Shown here: piece after piece, positions 55,553-63,964 of the stretch
Position numbering within the stretch: the stretch's first letter is position 1
How the letters are laid out: each line of letters opens with the position of its first letter
Notes under the pieces: model-generated
Database searches by the model: none
Seen by the model: the letters and a program-made list of their open reading frames with translations, nothing else
Told to the model about the DNA's origin: nothing
Made by a program: the position numbers and the translations under genes
Source: Streptomyces sp. NBC_01255
GTDB lineage: Bacteria; Actinomycetota; Actinomycetes; Streptomycetales; Streptomycetaceae
Assembly: GCF_036226445.1 (NCBI RefSeq)
Contig: NZ_CP108474.1
Span: forward strand, 6,262,001 to 6,326,000
DNA: 64,000 bases
Reading direction: 5' to 3'

Positions 55553-56058
55553 TCGCCCTCTCCCACAGAGTGACCCCGTACCGGGTGCCGTCGGCGGCGA
55601 GCTTGCCGGGCTCCTCGCCGACCACCCGGTAGCCCGCGGCTTCGTAATACGTACGAAGCCGCGGGTTGTTCGTCATGGAGTCGAGCCGCGCGACCCCCCC
55701 GCCCACCGGCCGCTATCCGCTCCTCCGCGTGGGCGAGCAGCACCCGTCCGGTCCCGGCGGGCGCCGCGTCCCGGTCGGTCATGAGCCGGTGCACGTAACC
55801 GGCGACCGGCGGCTGCGGGCCCCAGGCCTGCTCGTCGTCCCACCACAGCTCGTACGCGCCGACCGCCCGGCCCTCGTGGAACGCGAGCCACACCTCACCG
55901 GCGGCGATGCGCCCCCGGAAGTGCTCCGCGCTCTTCGCGCCCGGTTTCCACTGGTCGATCCCGTTCCGCACCATCCAGTGGGCCAGCCCGTCGAACAGCT
56001 CCACCAGAAGGTCGAGATCCCGGTCGTCCGCCTGCCGGAAGGTCACTTGTGCCGTCAT
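55539..56058 (-). pseudogene. GNAT acetyltransferase with a one-base frameshift
   Basis: Read leftward, MTAQVTFRQADDRDLDLLVE continues through FRGRIAAGEVWLAFHEGRAV and LLAHAEERIAAG, a normal GNAT start and middle. At a 7-base run (55694-55700, CCCCCCC on the + strand) the frame breaks: removing one base rejoins GRGVARLDSMTNNPRLRTYY, EAAGYRVVGEEP, RYGVTLWERAISRP and a stop at 55539. So the intact protein would have been about 172 residues. Either a real pseudogene/phase-variable tract or an assembly error. It overlaps the amylopullulanase gene by 14 bases. Confidence 0.85.
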
Positions 56059-56124
56059 GGTGATCACCGTAAAGGTGTGGCCGGACATCCGAACATCCGC
56101 ATCCCCACCCCGGGAGTGACCCCC

Positions 56125-56457
56125 ATGCCGCAGATCACCGTGGACTACTCCGCGCCCCTCGACCGGCGCGGCTTCGCGCTCGCCCTGCACCCGCTCGTCG
56201 TCGAGTCCGTGAACGCCACGCTCGACGCCTGCAAGACCCGCTTCCGCGAGGTCGAGGAGACGGTCGTCGGCGACGGCTCGACCGAGGACGTCATCGTCCA
56301 CGTCGAGATCGCCCTGCTGTTCGGCCGCACCGACGACGCCAAGGCGCGCCTGTCGAAGGCCGTCCTCGCGCTGCTGCCGACGTACGTCAAGGCGACCGAG
56401 GGGGTCCGGCTCTCCGTCGAGATCCGCGACCTCGAATCGTCCTACCGCAAGCGCTGA
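56125..56457 (+). CDS. 5-carboxymethyl-2-hydroxymuconate isomerase-like tautomerase
   Basis: This 110-residue tautomerase-superfamily protein starts MPQITVDYS; after Met removal Pro would be the catalytic general base, as in CHMI. LDACKTRFREVEETVVGDGS and VHVEIALLFGRTDDAKARLS agree with the CHMI family. No homoprotocatechuate genes are nearby, so its role may be outside that pathway. It converges with the TetR gene and overlaps it by 16 bases. Confidence 0.85.
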   Translation: MPQITVDYSAPLDRRGFALALHPLVVESVNATLDACKTRFREVEETVVGDGSTEDVIVHVEIALLFGRTDDAKARLSKAVLALLPTYVKATEGVRLSVEIRDLESSYRKR

Positions 56458-57182
56458 CCGGGCACGGCACCCGGCTCTGTCACGCCACCCGCCTGCGGCA
56501 CGAGCGCGGAGAGCCGGGTCACCAGCTCCGCGAAGGGGCCGTCGGCCGGCTCGTCGGCGAGGATGCCGACCAGGATCTCCGCCATCTCCGTGTCGTACGC
56601 GGCGCTCACCGCGGCCAGCGCCGCGAAGTCGTGCACGAGCTGCAACTCCAGCTCCGCGCGCGGGACCCGGCGGCCGTCCAGCCAGAGCAGGGCCGTCGAC
56701 TCGGCGAGCGAGACCCAGGAGCGGACGACCAGTTCGAGCCGGGCCGAGGGCTCCTCGACCCTCAGGTGGGCGAGGATCTGCTCGTACGCGGCCTGCCGGA
56801 CCTCGTCGATCATCGCGTTCGTCGTGGAGGAGCCCACCGCGGGACCGCCGCGCATCAGCGCGGCGAAGCCCGGCCCGTGCTCGTCCACGAAGTCGAAGAA
56901 CCGGCCCATCACCCGCAGCAGCCGCGCCCCCAGCGGGCCCCGCGGCGGCTCCACGAACCTCGCCGCCAGCTCGTCGGCCGCCCGCCGCAGCGCCGCCTCG
57001 TAGAGGCTCTGCTTGCCGGGGAAGTAGTGGTAGACCAGCGGTCGCGAGATCCCCGCGGCCGCGGCGATCTCGTCGATGGACACCTCGTCGGGAGAGCGGT
57101 GGCTGAAGAGTTCGAGAGCCACCCCGATCAGCTGCTGCTTGCGCTCCTCGACGCCCATCCTGCGGCGTACCCCGGTCGTCAT
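56442..57182 (-). CDS. TetR-family regulator
   Basis: This 246-residue regulator has an N-terminal HTH (VSIDEIAAAAGISRPLVYHY, then FPGKQSLYEAALRRAADELA) and a long helical ligand domain. The layout matches actinobacterial TetRs of unknown ligand. The ATG has TAGGCT 6 bases upstream and no ribosome site, so its mRNA may be leaderless. It is divergent from the small membrane protein at 57220 with only 37 bases between, so the two promoters overlap and it may control that gene. Confidence 0.9.
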   Translation of the reverse strand: MTTGVRRRMGVEERKQQLIGVALELFSHRSPDEVSIDEIAAAAGISRPLVYHYFPGKQSLYEAALRRAADELAARFVEPPRGPLGARLLRVMGRFFDFVDEHGPGFAALMRGGPAVGSSTTNAMIDEVRQAAYEQILAHLRVEEPSARLELVVRSWVSLAESTALLWLDGRRVPRAELELQLVHDFAALAAVSAAYDTEMAEILVGILADEPADGPFAELVTRLSALVPQAGGVTEPGAVPGQRLR

Positions 57183-57219
57183 ACGAACAGCCTAACGGGG
57201 TCCGATACGCTCCTGCTTC

Positions 57220-57606
57220 ATGAGCGCTTCCGACCAGGAAACCCCGGCAGTCGAGGCCCCGGAGGCACCTGAGGCCTCCGAGACCGACGAGACCGGCGAG
57301 ATCGACGACATCGAGGAGCCCGACGACATCGACGAGGCGCCCGTGGCGGGCGGCCTCACCCCCAAGCAGGCGCGCCGCCTCCGCGTCGCCGCCGCCTCCG
57401 TGCTGCTCGTCGCCCTCGCCGTGGTCCTGGTGATCCGTCTCGCGAGCCGTACGTCCGTCCTGGTCGTCGGGGTGTACGGCCTCGCGATGATCCTGTGCGG
57501 TGTCGTGATCGAGCTCTCCCGCAACGGCCGTACGCGGCTGGCCACCTGGCTCCTGGTCGGCGGCCTGCTGGCCGCCCTCGCCTTCGACTGGCTGATCCTG
57601 CCGTAG
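57220..57606 (+). CDS. Small membrane protein with acidic N-terminus
   Basis: This 128-residue protein has a Glu/Asp-rich cytosolic head (about 1-48), then three hydrophobic helices (ASVLLVALAVVLVIRLA, VLVVGVYGLAMILCGVVIEL and ATWLLVGGLLAALAFDWLIL). I recognise no family beyond 'DUF3188/conserved actinobacterial membrane protein'-like. TACGCT 8 bases before the ATG suggests a leaderless transcript. It converges on the reductase gene with 4 bases between. Confidence 0.75.
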   Translation: MSASDQETPAVEAPEAPEASETDETGEIDDIEEPDDIDEAPVAGGLTPKQARRLRVAAASVLLVALAVVLVIRLASRTSVLVVGVYGLAMILCGVVIELSRNGRTRLATWLLVGGLLAALAFDWLILP

Positions 57607-57610
57607 ACGC

Positions 57611-58705
57611 TCACAGATCCAGGACGAGCCGCTTCCCCGCACAGCGCGAGACGCAGATCAGCATCGAGTCGTCGCGCTCCGCGTCGGTGAGCAGCTCGTC
57701 CCGGTGGTCGATCTCGCCCTCCAGGACCCGCTGTTGGCAGGTCCCGCAGAACCCCTGCCGGCAGGAGTACGTGATGCCGGGCAGCTCCTCGCGGACCGCC
57801 GCGAGCACCGACTGGTCGGCCGCCACCTTCACCGTACGGCCGGAGCGGCGCAGTTCGACCTCGAAGGCGGTGCCGCCGGCCGGCGCGGCGGCGGAGAACC
57901 GCTCCAGGCGCGGCGTCCGGCCCTCGGGCATCGCGGCGCCCACCGCGTCCATCAGTCCGTCGGGACCGCAGCAGTAGACGACGGTCTCGGCAGGCACGTG
58001 CGCGAGGAATCCCAGCTCGGGAAGGCCCGACTCGTCCTCGGCGACGACGGTGACCCTCCCCCGGCCTTCGGCCGGGGGGACCCCCGTCTCGCTTCGCTCG
58101 CCGCCCCCGAGCCGCTCGATCTCCTCCAGGTACGGCATGGTGGCCCGGCTCCGCCCGCAGTACACGAGCCACCAGTCCGCCCCCGCCGCCTCGGCGGCAC
58201 GGACCATCGGCAGCACCGGGGTGATGCCGATGCCGCCGGCGACGAAGACGTACGCGGGGGCGTCGATCAGCGGGAAGCGGTTGCGGGGGCCGCGGATCTC
58301 GACCTCCGTGCCCTCGTGGAGCTGCTCGTGCACCTCGCGCGAACCGCCCCGGCCGTCCTCGATCAGACGCGTCGCGACCGTGTACGTACCGGAGTCGGCA
58401 GGGTCGCCGCAGAGCGAGTACTGCCGCACGAGCCCGGAGGGCAGGACGAGGTCGACATGGGCACCCGGCTGCCACGCGGGCAACCCGGCACCTTCCAGGC
58501 GTAGTTCGACGACGCCCTCGGCGGGCGTGGCGCGCCCGGTCACGACGACCCGGCGGGGGACCGTGCGGCCCCGGCCGTACCCGGACACGGGCACGTCGAG
58601 GGCGGGCAGCGGCCACAGCGGGGCGGTGGACATCCGGCTGCGCACGGCGCGGCGGACGAGCAGCGCGGCACCGGCGACGAGCGCGACGGTGGTCAGCCGG
58701 GGCAT
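57611..58705 (-). CDS. Ferredoxin-type oxidoreductase (FAD, NAD and 2Fe-2S domains)
   Basis: This 364-residue electron-transfer protein has an N-terminal membrane anchor (LTTVALVAGAALLVRRAV), an FAD domain with VRQYSLCGDP and ATRLIEDGRGG, an NAD domain with VAGGIGITPVLPMVRAA and VVYCCGPDGLMDAV, and a C-terminal plant-type 2Fe-2S domain with CRQGFCGTCQ and a later Cys in LICVSRC. The domain order is FAD-NAD-2Fe2S, as in vanillate/phthalate-type reductases. It overlaps the upstream diiron gene by one base (TGATG) and should reduce that protein. A palindromic repeat is inserted in frame at about residues 200-215. Confidence 0.92.
   Translation of the reverse strand: MPRLTTVALVAGAALLVRRAVRSRMSTAPLWPLPALDVPVSGYGRGRTVPRRVVVTGRATPAEGVVELRLEGAGLPAWQPGAHVDLVLPSGLVRQYSLCGDPADSGTYTVATRLIEDGRGGSREVHEQLHEGTEVEIRGPRNRFPLIDAPAYVFVAGGIGITPVLPMVRAAEAAGADWWLVYCGRSRATMPYLEEIERLGGGERSETGVPPAEGRGRVTVVAEDESGLPELGFLAHVPAETVVYCCGPDGLMDAVGAAMPEGRTPRLERFSAAAPAGGTAFEVELRRSGRTVKVAADQSVLAAVREELPGITYSCRQGFCGTCQQRVLEGEIDHRDELLTDAERDDSMLICVSRCAGKRLVLDL
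58055..58110. repeat. Palindromic repeat element inside the reductase gene
   Basis: CCCCCGGCC-ttc-GGCCGGGGG (58058-58078) is a perfect 9-bp hairpin, followed by GACCCCCGTC and a small palindrome CGCTTCGCTCG. This hairpin-plus-tail arrangement resembles dispersed palindromic elements I have seen in many Streptomyces genomes. Its length keeps the reading frame, adding the stretch ERSETGVPPAEGRG to the protein. Confidence 0.7.
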
Positions 58706-59589
58706 CAGTGGCCTCCGCCGGCGCCGGGGGAGGAGGCGAGGTAGGCCAGCGCCTGCGCGGTGTCGCCCTCCTGGGAAGGGTGGTAGGCGCGGCTCAGGTA
58801 GCGGGGTATGGAGCGCAGCATGTCCGGGGTGGAGGGCAGCACGCCCTGCCGGCCCTTGCGGTAGAACTGGCCGAACGAGGCCTTGCCGTCGAGCAGGCTC
58901 GGGTCGTTCTCCATGAAGAAGCGGGCGCCCCGCTGCCAGAGGAAGACGAGCGCGGAGAAGGCGAGCGCCCAGGTGCGGGCGCGGCGCCGGTAGCCGCCGT
59001 CGAGGTGCATGAAGAGCTCGAAGGCGACCGAGCGGTGCTCGACCTCCTCCGCCCCGTGCCAGCGCAGCAGATCGAGCATGACGGGGTCGGCGCCGCGCCG
59101 GTCGAGCTCGTCGGCGTTGAGGACCCAGTTGCCCAGGAAAGCTGTGTAGTGCTCGATGGCGGCGATCATCGCGACCCGCTCCATCAGCCACCAGCGGCGC
59201 GGCCGGCCCGGCGGCAGGGTCCGGTCCCCGAGGAGCTTCTCGAAGAACCAGTCGACCTGCGCGGTGTACGGGGTCGGGTCGAGGCCCAGCTTCCGCAGGT
59301 GGGGGAGGACGTCGTCGTGGGCCTGGGAGTGGATGGCCTCCTGGCCGATGAAGCCGATGACGTCCTCGCGCAGCCGGTCGTCGGTGATGTACGGCAGCGC
59401 CTGCTTGTAGACGTGCACGAACCACCGCTCGCCCGCCGGGAGCAGCAGGTGCAGCACGTTGATCGTGTGCGTGGTGAAGGGGTCGCCGGGAACCCAGTGG
59501 AGCGGGGTCTCCTCCCAGTCGAAGGAGACCTTGCGGGCCTTGAGCTCGACGTGTTCCGACGCCACCGGTGCAGGCTGCGTATTAGACAT
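58705..59589 (-). CDS. Ferritin-like diiron protein (PF10118 'metal-dependent hydrolase')
   Basis: This 294-residue helical protein matches the PF10118 group usually labelled predicted metal-dependent hydrolases. I see a carboxylate-bridged diiron pattern: Glu54 (GERWFVHVY), EAIH at 84-87, Glu146 in AAIEHYTAF, and EVEH at 182-185. That is E, ExxH, E, ExxH, as in ferritin-like oxygenases and desaturases. Hydrophobic segments near 215-235 may sit at the membrane. The downstream gene encodes a reductase coupled by TGATG. I infer that it hydroxylates, desaturates or oxidises a small molecule rather than hydrolyses one. Confidence 0.82.
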   Translation of the reverse strand: MSNTQPAPVASEHVELKARKVSFDWEETPLHWVPGDPFTTHTINVLHLLLPAGERWFVHVYKQALPYITDDRLREDVIGFIGQEAIHSQAHDDVLPHLRKLGLDPTPYTAQVDWFFEKLLGDRTLPPGRPRRWWLMERVAMIAAIEHYTAFLGNWVLNADELDRRGADPVMLDLLRWHGAEEVEHRSVAFELFMHLDGGYRRRARTWALAFSALVFLWQRGARFFMENDPSLLDGKASFGQFYRKGRQGVLPSTPDMLRSIPRYLSRAYHPSQEGDTAQALAYLASSPGAGGGH

Positions 59590-59595
59590 GCCGTC

Positions 59596-59623
59596 AATGT
59601 ACTGAGGGGTAGGGCGATGGCAA
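59596..59623 (-). promoter_or_regulatory. Leaderless-type promoter of the diiron/reductase operon
   Basis: TTGCCA (59618-59623) and TACATT (59596-59601), read leftward, are 16 bases apart. TACATT ends 6 bases before the ATG, so the transcript should start at or next to the start codon. No ribosome site is present. Confidence 0.6.
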
Positions 59624-59673
59624 CAGGCCTGTGCACGGCCTTTTTGGAGGTACGAGCCGCCCGGCCCTCCCCC

Positions 59674-62013
59674 TCACCGCAGCGCGGGGACCCGGGTGCC
59701 GTCCCGCAGGGTGCCGTCCAGATCGGCCCGCGCCCCCGCCTTCGCCTTCACCGCCAGCACCGGACCGTCCGCCCGGCCCCTCACCCCGCCCGAGGTCTCC
59801 AGGGAGGCGAAGTCCGGACTGCCCGCCGCCAGGACGAACCAGCCGCCGCTCGGCGCCTGCCACAGCACGCCCGCGAGGACCCGGGGGTCCCGCACGCCGC
59901 ACGCCGGCGATCCTTCGGACCGGGCCGCGAGCGCCGCCGGGACCTTCGGGGACGGGACCAGGAACTGGGCGAGCACCCGGCTGCCCGTACCGCGCCAGGT
60001 CTCCGCGCGCGTGCACACCCAGGTGCCGTGCCCGGCGCCCTCGGGCAGCGGCTGCCGCGCGAATCGCCAGGCGTTCACCGACCGCACCCCGTGCGCCCGT
60101 ACGGCCGTCAGCCGGCACGCCGTCCGCGCCCACGCCTCGCGGGCCTCCTTCCCGGTCACGTCCGCCGGGGCGTCCGGCGGCCCCCACAGGAGCCGGGCGG
60201 GCGCCAGCTCGCCCAGGTCGGCGAGGAGCCGCGTACCCGAACCGTCCCGCACCTGGAGGGAGTTCCAGCGCTCGCACTCCTTCGCCTGCGCGGGACTCGG
60301 CACCGGCTCGGTCACCCCGTACGCGTCCCGGGCCAGCGGCCACGGCTCCTTCGCGGGCGCGAGCAGGTCCCGTACGGCCGTCTCCCGCACCCAAGGGGCC
60401 GTCAGATAGCGGACGTTGCCCGAGGCGCGGGAGACGACGAGGGCGGCCGAACCGACGGCGTCGGCCGCGTCCGTCCGCGCGAAGTCCAGTGCGGCGCCCG
60501 CGCTCCCCGCCACCGGCTCCGCATACCGCACGGCCCGCAGCCTGTCGTGGAAGAGCACCACCCGAGCCCCGTCCACCAGCCCGGCGAACAACAACTGAGG
60601 CGGCCCCATCGGCGGCCCGACGGGCGTCCCCGGCGTCGCCGACGACTGCACGGAGAGCCCGGGCCGCGCCCACACGGCGAGCGCCCGCCGCAGCAGCGCC
60701 CGGTCCCCGGTGAGCCCGCCGCGCGCGGGCCAGACGGAGAAGTCGTGCCGCGTCGACCCGGGCCAGGCGGCGGGCGGCACCCGCTTGACGGCGCCGGGAT
60801 CGAGCGCGGCCTCGGCGGCCGGGTTACGGGCGTACGAGGGGGCGGCAGCACCGTTTCTTCCCCAGCCGTCCCCGGGCAGCCCGAGCAGCGTCCCGCACAC
60901 GACGAGCGCGGCGACGGCGACGAGCGCGGCCCGGCCGTGCTGCCGCCGCCGCAGCAGATCGGTCGGCCGGGCCTGCAACGAACAGGGATCGAACTCGGCC
61001 GACTCCAGCAGAGCGGCCCCACTGACCCGCCCGTCCCGCTGCCCACGACCGGCCTCGCGGTATCCGTCGGCCGACGTGCCCTCCGGCGCCCCGCCGGGCC
61101 GGCCGCCGCGACCGGTGTCGCCGTACCCGGTGTCCTCGAACCATCCGCGGCTTCCGCTGCCACCAGGCCGTTCGCCGCTCGCGAAGTCTCCGGGCCGTCC
61201 GTCGTCCCGGGTGGCGCTGTCGGTACGCGGCCCCTCGGTGCCGGTGCCGGTGCCGGCCGCCTCGCCGCCTGTCCAGGCACCGGCGAGTCGCCCGAACTCG
61301 CCCGCCCGGCCCGGGCTCCCGCCCCTGCCGGGCCCGGCCTGCTCGCCGACCCGCACGGCGCGGCCGTCCCCACCGGGGAGGCCGTCCCCGCCGGGGAGGC
61401 CGTCCTCACCGGGCCGCCGGGCGCCGCCGGCACCCCCGGGCGGGTCCGCCGCGTCGACCGCGTCCGCCTCCGCGAGGGCGGCCGCCGGGTCGGTGACGCC
61501 CGCCGCGGCCAGGACCCGCAGGACCTCCGGGTCGCCCTGGCGCTCCAGGCCGCGGAGCACGTACGCCGCCCTGCCGGGGCCCGAGAGGGCGGACAGGCGC
61601 TGGTCCAGGGCGAGTTCGTCGGCGCCACCCACCCGGGGGAAGACCCGCAGCCCCCACACCTGCGGCAGCAGCGGCGGGAACTGGGCCCGGCGCGGCAGCG
61701 CGCGCCGCCGCAGCGGCAGCCCGGCGACCAGCGCCTGCCGCAGCACCTCGCCCCGCACGTACGCGTAGCCGGGATCGACCGCGTCCTCGGTGCGCCGGGG
61801 CCCCGGGACCGCCGGACCCGGCACCCGGCGGCGCGGCAGCGAACGCTGCACGAGCGCGTGCGCGGTCAGCACCCGGCGATTGCGGCCGAGCGTCGGCGGC
61901 AGCACGAGATAGGCGATGCGCACGAGGCGCGGATAGCGCTCGACGAGCGCGGCCTCGGCCTGTTCGACGTCGACGGGGCCCACGGGCGAGGGATCGAGAT
62001 CCTGGGTGCTCAC
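59674..62013 (-). CDS. Large membrane protein with sigma-factor-like N-terminus
   Basis: This protein has 779 residues from a GTG start. Residues about 1-185 read like a degenerate ECF sigma protein: an early helix AEAALVERYPRLVRIAYLVL, and a late LDQRLSALSGPGRAAYVLRG with ERQGDPEVLRVLAAAGV resembling region 4. A Gly/Asp/Arg-rich low-complexity stretch (about 190-345) follows, then one membrane helix (AALVAVAALVVCGTLLGLPG, about 358-378) and a 400-residue exported domain. I do not recognise a named family. It is probably a surface or envelope signalling protein. Confidence 0.7.
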   Translation of the reverse strand: MSTQDLDPSPVGPVDVEQAEAALVERYPRLVRIAYLVLPPTLGRNRRVLTAHALVQRSLPRRRVPGPAVPGPRRTEDAVDPGYAYVRGEVLRQALVAGLPLRRRALPRRAQFPPLLPQVWGLRVFPRVGGADELALDQRLSALSGPGRAAYVLRGLERQGDPEVLRVLAAAGVTDPAAALAEADAVDAADPPGGAGGARRPGEDGLPGGDGLPGGDGRAVRVGEQAGPGRGGSPGRAGEFGRLAGAWTGGEAAGTGTGTEGPRTDSATRDDGRPGDFASGERPGGSGSRGWFEDTGYGDTGRGGRPGGAPEGTSADGYREAGRGQRDGRVSGAALLESAEFDPCSLQARPTDLLRRRQHGRAALVAVAALVVCGTLLGLPGDGWGRNGAAAPSYARNPAAEAALDPGAVKRVPPAAWPGSTRHDFSVWPARGGLTGDRALLRRALAVWARPGLSVQSSATPGTPVGPPMGPPQLLFAGLVDGARVVLFHDRLRAVRYAEPVAGSAGAALDFARTDAADAVGSAALVVSRASGNVRYLTAPWVRETAVRDLLAPAKEPWPLARDAYGVTEPVPSPAQAKECERWNSLQVRDGSGTRLLADLGELAPARLLWGPPDAPADVTGKEAREAWARTACRLTAVRAHGVRSVNAWRFARQPLPEGAGHGTWVCTRAETWRGTGSRVLAQFLVPSPKVPAALAARSEGSPACGVRDPRVLAGVLWQAPSGGWFVLAAGSPDFASLETSGGVRGRADGPVLAVKAKAGARADLDGTLRDGTRVPALR
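61372..61402 (-). repeat. In-frame tandem repeat in the low-complexity region
   Basis: Tandem units of GGGGAGGCCGTCC encode repeated GLPGGD in the protein at 59674. Small slippage-type expansion within the linker. Confidence 0.6.
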
Positions 62014-62076
62014 GTTCAGCAGAACGAGCGATTCTTCCGATGGTCACCCCGGCCCCCGACGCCCCTCGACGGCGGC

Positions 62077-62877
62077 TCAGGCCGCGTGGACCGTCAACCG
62101 CTCGCGGATCAGCGCCGTCACCTCGTCCGGGACGCCGAGCCCCTCCCGTACGTACTTCTCCATCGAGCCGTGCCGGACCGCCACCTCGTCGAGCCCCGCA
62201 TCCAGGTACTCCGGCAGGACACCGATCAGGTCGAGCGCCAGCTCGGGGTCGCCGCCCTGGGCCGTGAACCCCTCGATCATCGGCGCGAACGCCTGCCGTA
62301 CCGCCGTATTGACCGCCAGGTACTCGGCCCGCACGGTCTCCTCGTCCGCGCCCAGCAGCGACAGGACGACCGTCGCCGCCCACCCCGTCCGGTCCTTGCC
62401 CGCCGAGCAGTGGAAGAGCACGGGCCCGGCGCCCGGCGTGCCCAGCTCGGTCAGCAGCGCACGGTACGCGGCGCGGGCGGAGTCGCCGGACACGAAGGTC
62501 CGGTAGGTGCGGGCGAAGGCCGCCCGCACCCGGCCCCCGCCGAGGTGCTCCTCGGCCAGCGCCGGGTCGGTGAGCAGCAGCTTCAGCCGCGCGGCGGGCG
62601 GCAGCCCGCTGACGGCCAGGTGGTCGGCGAGCACGTCCGCGACGAGCAGCCGCGCCCCGGCCGGCAGGCGGTCCGGCCGGTCGCCGCGCTCGCTCTCCGT
62701 CCGGAGGTCGACGACCGTACGGATGCCCAGGTCCGCCACCACCGCTTCGGCCGGATCGAGCCGGTCGAGCTGAGCCGAGCGGAGGGCGAGACCGGACCGG
62801 ACGGCGCGCCCGTCACCGAGGGGCAGACCACCGAGGTCGCGGAGATTGGCGACGGAGGCGGCGGGGATGGCGGGCAT
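62077..62877 (-). CDS. Tyrosine phosphatase (Y_phosphatase3 type)
   Basis: This 266-residue cytosolic phosphatase has the family start NLRDLGGLPLGDGRAVRSGL, the internal IRTVVDLRTESERG, and the catalytic P-loop VLFHCSAGKDRTGWAA (C-x5-R, with Lys/Asp before Arg as in lipid/protein-phosphatase hybrids of the MptpB group). It may act on phosphotyrosine or phosphoinositides. CCGGAGGAG lies 9 bases before the ATG. It lies about 60 bases upstream of the large membrane-protein gene in the same direction. Confidence 0.93.
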   Translation of the reverse strand: MPAIPAASVANLRDLGGLPLGDGRAVRSGLALRSAQLDRLDPAEAVVADLGIRTVVDLRTESERGDRPDRLPAGARLLVADVLADHLAVSGLPPAARLKLLLTDPALAEEHLGGGRVRAAFARTYRTFVSGDSARAAYRALLTELGTPGAGPVLFHCSAGKDRTGWAATVVLSLLGADEETVRAEYLAVNTAVRQAFAPMIEGFTAQGGDPELALDLIGVLPEYLDAGLDEVAVRHGSMEKYVREGLGVPDEVTALIRERLTVHAA

Positions 62878-62947
62878 GGGCGTCGACTCCTCCGGTTCGT
62901 CCACTTTCCTGTCGACCGTAGTGGATCGCCCGGAAGAGGGCAGTTCG

Positions 62948-63964
62948 TCAGCTGCCGCCCTCGATGTCCGGCGCGTGCTTCGCCAGGAACTCCGCCTCCC
63001 GCTCGTTGGACAGCCCGACCTCCGGCCGGTCCGGGCGCCTCGGCGCGACCCCGCCGAGCGATTCCAGCCACGCCCAGGTGTCCGCGACCGTCTCCGCGAC
63101 CGGCCGGCAGCGCAGCCCCGCCGCGACAGCTTTGGAGACGTCGGCGGTGTGCATCGCGTCGTACATCTCGCCCGGCGGCAGCCACACGGGCAGCTCCGAC
63201 CAGGGCTCAAGGCCGGCCGCGACGACCGCCTCCGGCTCCGCCCACCGCAGCTCGACGTCCGCGCCGGTCGCCCGTACGCACGCGTCGAGCAGCTCGCCCA
63301 TGGTCGTGTGCCCGGGCGGCGAGACGAGGTTGTACGGCCCCGAGAGCCCGGCCGCCACGGCGTCGAGCGTCCACTCGGCGAGGTCGCGGGCGTCGACGTA
63401 CTGGAGGGGGAGTGTGCTCGGCCCGGGGGCCAGGACCGTACCGCCGCGCGCGATCCGGCTCAGCCACCACGGGAGCCGGCCGACGTTCTCGTACGGGCCG
63501 ATGATCAGGCCCGCGCGGACGTGCAGCGTCCGGTCCGCCCCGAAGGCGGCCGTGGCGGCGAGCTCGCCGCCCATCTTGGCCTCCGCGTACGGCACGTCCC
63601 CGGCGTCCGGCGAACCCTCCACCAGCGGGCCGTCCTCCCCGAGTCCGGCGGCCGGCGGCCAGGTGTAGACGGAGCGGCTCGACACGTACGCGTACCGCCC
63701 GACCCGGTCCGCGAGCAGCCGCGCCGCGTCCCGGACCGCCGACGGCGCGGCCGACCAGGTGTCCACGACGGCGTCCCAGGAACCGGTGGCGAGGGCGGCG
63801 AGCCCGTCCGGGCCGGTGGTCCGGTCGCCGAGCAGGGAGGTGACTCCGGCCGGGGGTGCGTGGCGGCCCCGGTGGAAGACCGTCACCTCCCAGCCCCGGT
63901 CGAGCGCGGCCTCGACGACCGCGCGACCCACGAATTCCGTACCACCGAGAATCAGCAATTTCAT
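62948..63964 (-). CDS. NAD-dependent epimerase/dehydratase (SDR-like)
   Basis: This 338-residue extended-SDR protein has Rossmann motif LILGGTEFVGRAVVEAALDR, the YVSSRSVYTW segment, PYAEAKMGGELA (Y-x3-K catalytic pair, atypical spacing), and VRAGLIIGPYENVGRLPWWL in the substrate region. The TTGPDGLAAL and QYVDARDLAEW blocks are typical of the group related to NAD-dependent epimerases of unknown substrate. No sugar-biosynthesis genes are next to it. The 36 bases beyond the start are upstream sequence cut by the window edge. Confidence 0.88.
   Translation of the reverse strand: MKLLILGGTEFVGRAVVEAALDRGWEVTVFHRGRHAPPAGVTSLLGDRTTGPDGLAALATGSWDAVVDTWSAAPSAVRDAARLLADRVGRYAYVSSRSVYTWPPAAGLGEDGPLVEGSPDAGDVPYAEAKMGGELAATAAFGADRTLHVRAGLIIGPYENVGRLPWWLSRIARGGTVLAPGPSTLPLQYVDARDLAEWTLDAVAAGLSGPYNLVSPPGHTTMGELLDACVRATGADVELRWAEPEAVVAAGLEPWSELPVWLPPGEMYDAMHTADVSKAVAAGLRCRPVAETVADTWAWLESLGGVAPRRPDRPEVGLSNEREAEFLAKHAPDIEGGS

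Noticed and set aside
59625..59645. AGGCC...GGCCT followed by five T, like a rho-independent terminator on the + strand
   Set aside because: No gene on the + strand ends here. On the minus strand the T-run is on the wrong side, and the sequence overlaps the promoter of the diiron operon.
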